Below are positions 39,999-41,682 of a DNA stretch of 41,682 nucleotides, piece after piece. The translations under genes and the position numbers were made by a program. Where the stretch lies: NCBI RefSeq assembly GCF_001618955.1, contig NZ_LVYV01000017.1, positions 1-41,682 on the forward strand, in the 5' to 3' direction. The DNA is from Tardiphaga robiniae (GTDB lineage: Bacteria > Pseudomonadota > Alphaproteobacteria > Rhizobiales > Xanthobacteraceae). Within the stretch, counting starts at the first letter, position 1, and each line of letters begins with the position of its first letter. Under the pieces are notes generated by a model. It was not told the origin of the DNA and searched no databases. It saw nothing but the letters and a program-made list of their open reading frames with translations.

Positions 39999-41420
39999 TT
40001 GAGGGTACTGTTCGTCACTCCAGAGATTGACGACTTCATCCGGGTGGGCGGCCTCGCAGCCGTGTCCGCCGCCCTCCCTAGAGCTTTGCGTATCTGGACC
40101 GACGTTCGCATCATCCTTCCCGGCTACCGCGACGTCGTCACGCAGTTTCCTGACATCGAGATCGTCGGCGAATGCCCGGCGCTGGCGGAAATGCCTGCCT
40201 GCTCGGTCGGCCTTGCCGCGACCAAGGACGGGCTACCGATCTATATCCTGCTCTGCCCGCAGCTCTATGACCGTCCCGGCAATCCCTATGGCGACGCCTG
40301 CGGCCGCGACTGGCCGGACAATGACATCCGCTTCGCGCGCTTCGCCTCCGCTGCTGCGTTGCTCGCCTCGGGCAAGCTCGACAAGAACTGGTCGGCCGAT
40401 CTGGTCCACGCCAATGACTGGCAGGCGGCCTTGGTGCCGGCCTATCTCGCCTGGAGCGGCGTCAAGATCCCGACCATCCTGACGATCCACAATCTCGCTT
40501 ATCAGGGCCTGTTTCCGAAGTCTTCGCTGCGCCGGATCGGTGCGCCGGCGGAGTCGTTCCATATCGACGGGCTGGAATTCTACGACAAGCTGTCCTTCCT
40601 CAAGGGCGGGCTGATCTACTCGTCGCACCTCACCACGGTGAGTGAGACCTATGCGCGCGAGATCACCACACCCGAACTCGGCTGCGGGCTGGAAGGCCTG
40701 CTGACCAAGCGCTCGAACGAGTCGCGTCTGACAGGCATTCTCAACGGCATTGATGAGAGCTGGGACCCGCGCGTCTGCGCGGAGCTCATGAGACCGTTCG
40801 GCGCGGGCGACTGGGAAGCCAAACGCGCCAATGCCGACGGGGTACGCCAACAATTTGGGCTCGCACTCTCCCGCGGGCCCATTTTTGGTTTGGTCGCCCG
40901 CCTCGTGCATCAGAAGGGTGTCGACCTCGTATTGTCAGCGGCCGACGCCATCGTGTCCGCCGGCGGACAGATCGTCGTCACCGGCCGCGGCGAGACCGAA
41001 CTGGAGAATGCGCTGATGGACGCGCATCGCCGTCGCCCCGACGCCATCGGCGTGGCCATCGGCTTCAACGACCGCGAGGCCCGTCGCATCTTCGCCGGTA
41101 GCGACTTCACGCTGATGCCGTCACGCTTCGAGCCGTGCGGCCTGAGCCAGATGTATGCGCAGCGCTTCGGCTCGCTCCCCATCGGTCACCAGACCGGCGG
41201 CCTTGCCGAGACCATCGTCGATGGCGAGACCGGCTTCCTGTTTACGCAGCCATCCACCGAGTCATTTCTGGGCGGGATCCTGCGGGCGTTTGCGACCTAC
41301 GGATCGAAGGACCGTCTGAACTCGATGCGCCGCAGCGCTATGTCGAAGTCGTTCAGCTGGAATATTTCTGCGGCCAGCTACAGCGCGCTGTATCGCAAGA
41401 CGATCGTCGCCGGGGCGTGA
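39999..41420 (+). CDS. glgA: Glycogen synthase, ADP-glucose type (GT5), divergent
   Basis: A 473-residue GT5 enzyme that adds glucose from ADP-glucose to an alpha-1,4 chain. N-terminal MRVLFVTPEI, TIHNLAYQG and NGIDESWDP are family strings; the GT-B C-terminal domain has RLVHQKGVDL (Arg/Lys phosphate contacts) and SRFEPCGLSQ with Glu378 as the donor-site acid. The normally invariant KxGGLADV loop reads Arg15-Val-Gly-Gly-Leu-Ala-Ala-Val, so both the Lys and the Asp are replaced. The start is TTG with GAGGG 6 nt upstream. No glgB, glgC or glgX is near, so it may be a second, specialised copy. Family is sure; full activity is not. Confidence 0.85.
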   Translation: MRVLFVTPEIDDFIRVGGLAAVSAALPRALRIWTDVRIILPGYRDVVTQFPDIEIVGECPALAEMPACSVGLAATKDGLPIYILLCPQLYDRPGNPYGDACGRDWPDNDIRFARFASAAALLASGKLDKNWSADLVHANDWQAALVPAYLAWSGVKIPTILTIHNLAYQGLFPKSSLRRIGAPAESFHIDGLEFYDKLSFLKGGLIYSSHLTTVSETYAREITTPELGCGLEGLLTKRSNESRLTGILNGIDESWDPRVCAELMRPFGAGDWEAKRANADGVRQQFGLALSRGPIFGLVARLVHQKGVDLVLSAADAIVSAGGQIVVTGRGETELENALMDAHRRRPDAIGVAIGFNDREARRIFAGSDFTLMPSRFEPCGLSQMYAQRFGSLPIGHQTGGLAETIVDGETGFLFTQPSTESFLGGILRAFATYGSKDRLNSMRRSAMSKSFSWNISAASYSALYRKTIVAGA

Positions 41421-41454
41421 TCGGGCTGTTTCATCCCATCTTCCGCATCCTCCC

Positions 41455-41556
41455 CGTCGTCCCGGCGAAAGCCGGGACCCATAAACGCTGGAGACTTGGT
41501 GAAGATGCGGTCGTAGTGACCGAGCCGTTTAAATCACGCTGACCGTGGTTATGGGT
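41455..41556. repeat. Truncated palindromic repeat beside an IS30-type element
   Basis: CGTCCCGGCGAAAGCCGGGACCCATAA at 41457 onward in shortened form (hairpin CCCGGCGAAAGCCGGG) is the left arm of a repeat common in Bradyrhizobium and Rhodopseudomonas. A right arm begins GTGGTTATGGGTCC at about 41545 but does not continue into the expected GGCTTTCGCCGGG. The break falls where IS30-type DNA starts, as if the insertion cut the repeat. Confidence 0.55.
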
Positions 41557-41578
41557 CCGCTGAGTTCTCAAACGAAGT

Positions 41579-41601
41579 GCAACACCAGACTAGGGTGTTG
41601 C
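41579..41601. promoter_or_regulatory. Hairpin just before the IS30-type transposase start
   Basis: GCAACACC (41579-41586) and GGTGTTGC (41594-41601) form a perfect 8-bp stem with a 7-nt loop. The ATG lies one base after it. It would hide the start region in RNA and may limit transposase expression, or belong to the element end. Confidence 0.45.
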
Positions 41602-41602
41602 G

Positions 41603-41682
41603 ATGGACCGAACCTACGCCCAGCTGTCGCTGGATGACCGCTACAGGATTGCCCAGCTTTACGCCGAAGGGCGCTCGATCCG
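41603..41682 (+). CDS. IS30-family transposase, N-terminal fragment (3' end outside window)
   Basis: The frame starts at ATG 41603 and is open to the window end (26 residues). MDRTYAQLSLDDRYRIAQLY followed by AEGRSIR is the helix-turn-helix start of IS30-type transposases, which normally open with a short T-x-LS-x-x-ER-x-x-I segment. The DDE catalytic domain is outside. The element would continue to the right. Confidence 0.8.
   Translation, partial: MDRTYAQLSLDDRYRIAQLYAEGRSI

Noticed and set aside
1-41682. CRISPR arrays, rRNA, tRNA or phage modules
   Set aside because: No regular spaced repeats, no tRNA-like cloverleaf with a conserved TTC arm that I could recognise, and no structural phage genes were seen. 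A covariance-model search would be needed to exclude small RNAs.

Overview
The window is GC-rich alphaproteobacterial chromosome, most likely from the Bradyrhizobiaceae/Nitrobacteraceae (Bradyrhizobium, Rhodopseudomonas, Tardiphaga, Afipia). The grounds are tandem CYP153-type P450s, a short PutA beside an Lrp-type regulator, the YcjX/YcjF pair, a cyclase with a succinate-dehydrogenase-like anchor, and palindromic intergenic repeats of the kind common in these genomes. The species cannot be named from sequence alone. Both edges are mobile DNA: the C-terminus of an IS110-type transposase at the left and the N-terminus of an IS30-type transposase at the right.

Region 1 (0.3-7.5 kb) is catabolic. 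An isovaleryl-CoA dehydrogenase-type gene is divergent from a five-gene colinear run: two CYP153-like P450s, an acyl-CoA dehydrogenase, a family III CoA-transferase and a two-hotdog dehydratase/hydratase. Together they suggest hydroxylation of a hydrophobic chain, later CoA activation of the derived acid, dehydrogenation and hydration. The alcohol/aldehyde dehydrogenases and the P450 redox partners are not here. Region 2 (7.8-11.8 kb) is a two-gene unit: a benzoylformate decarboxylase-like ThDP enzyme and a cytoplasmic DMSO-reductase-family molybdoenzyme. A 127-bp palindrome separates it from a convergent short-chain dehydrogenase.

Region 3 (12.9-21.5 kb) holds a hemolysin III/PAQR-type membrane protein, the YcjX-YcjF pair, a RidA-type deaminase divergent from an ArsR-like regulator, a GT39 glycosyltransferase, and a three-part protein with a six-helix b-type anchor, a [2Fe-2S] ferredoxin domain and a class III nucleotidyl cyclase. 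The last is the most striking protein of the window: a candidate link from membrane redox state to cyclic nucleotide. A small exported Gly/His-rich protein with a clear terminator follows.

Region 4 (21.8-28.8 kb) holds a cold-shock protein, a secreted protein with a possible Cys-His-Asp triad, an Lrp/AsnC regulator divergent from bifunctional putA, a second family III CoA-transferase and a secreted fasciclin-domain protein with its terminator.

Region 5 (28.8-41.7 kb) holds a 52-residue membrane protein coupled to a secreted CXXCH protein, a single-pass coiled-coil protein, a GST, a LemA/TPM operon, an AMP-forming acyl-CoA ligase, an HxlR regulator overlapping a MATE exporter, an MFS DHA2-type exporter, a divergent glycogen synthase after an AT-rich spacer, and the start of the IS30-type element placed next to a cut-off palindromic repeat. 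I saw no rRNA, tRNA or CRISPR array.
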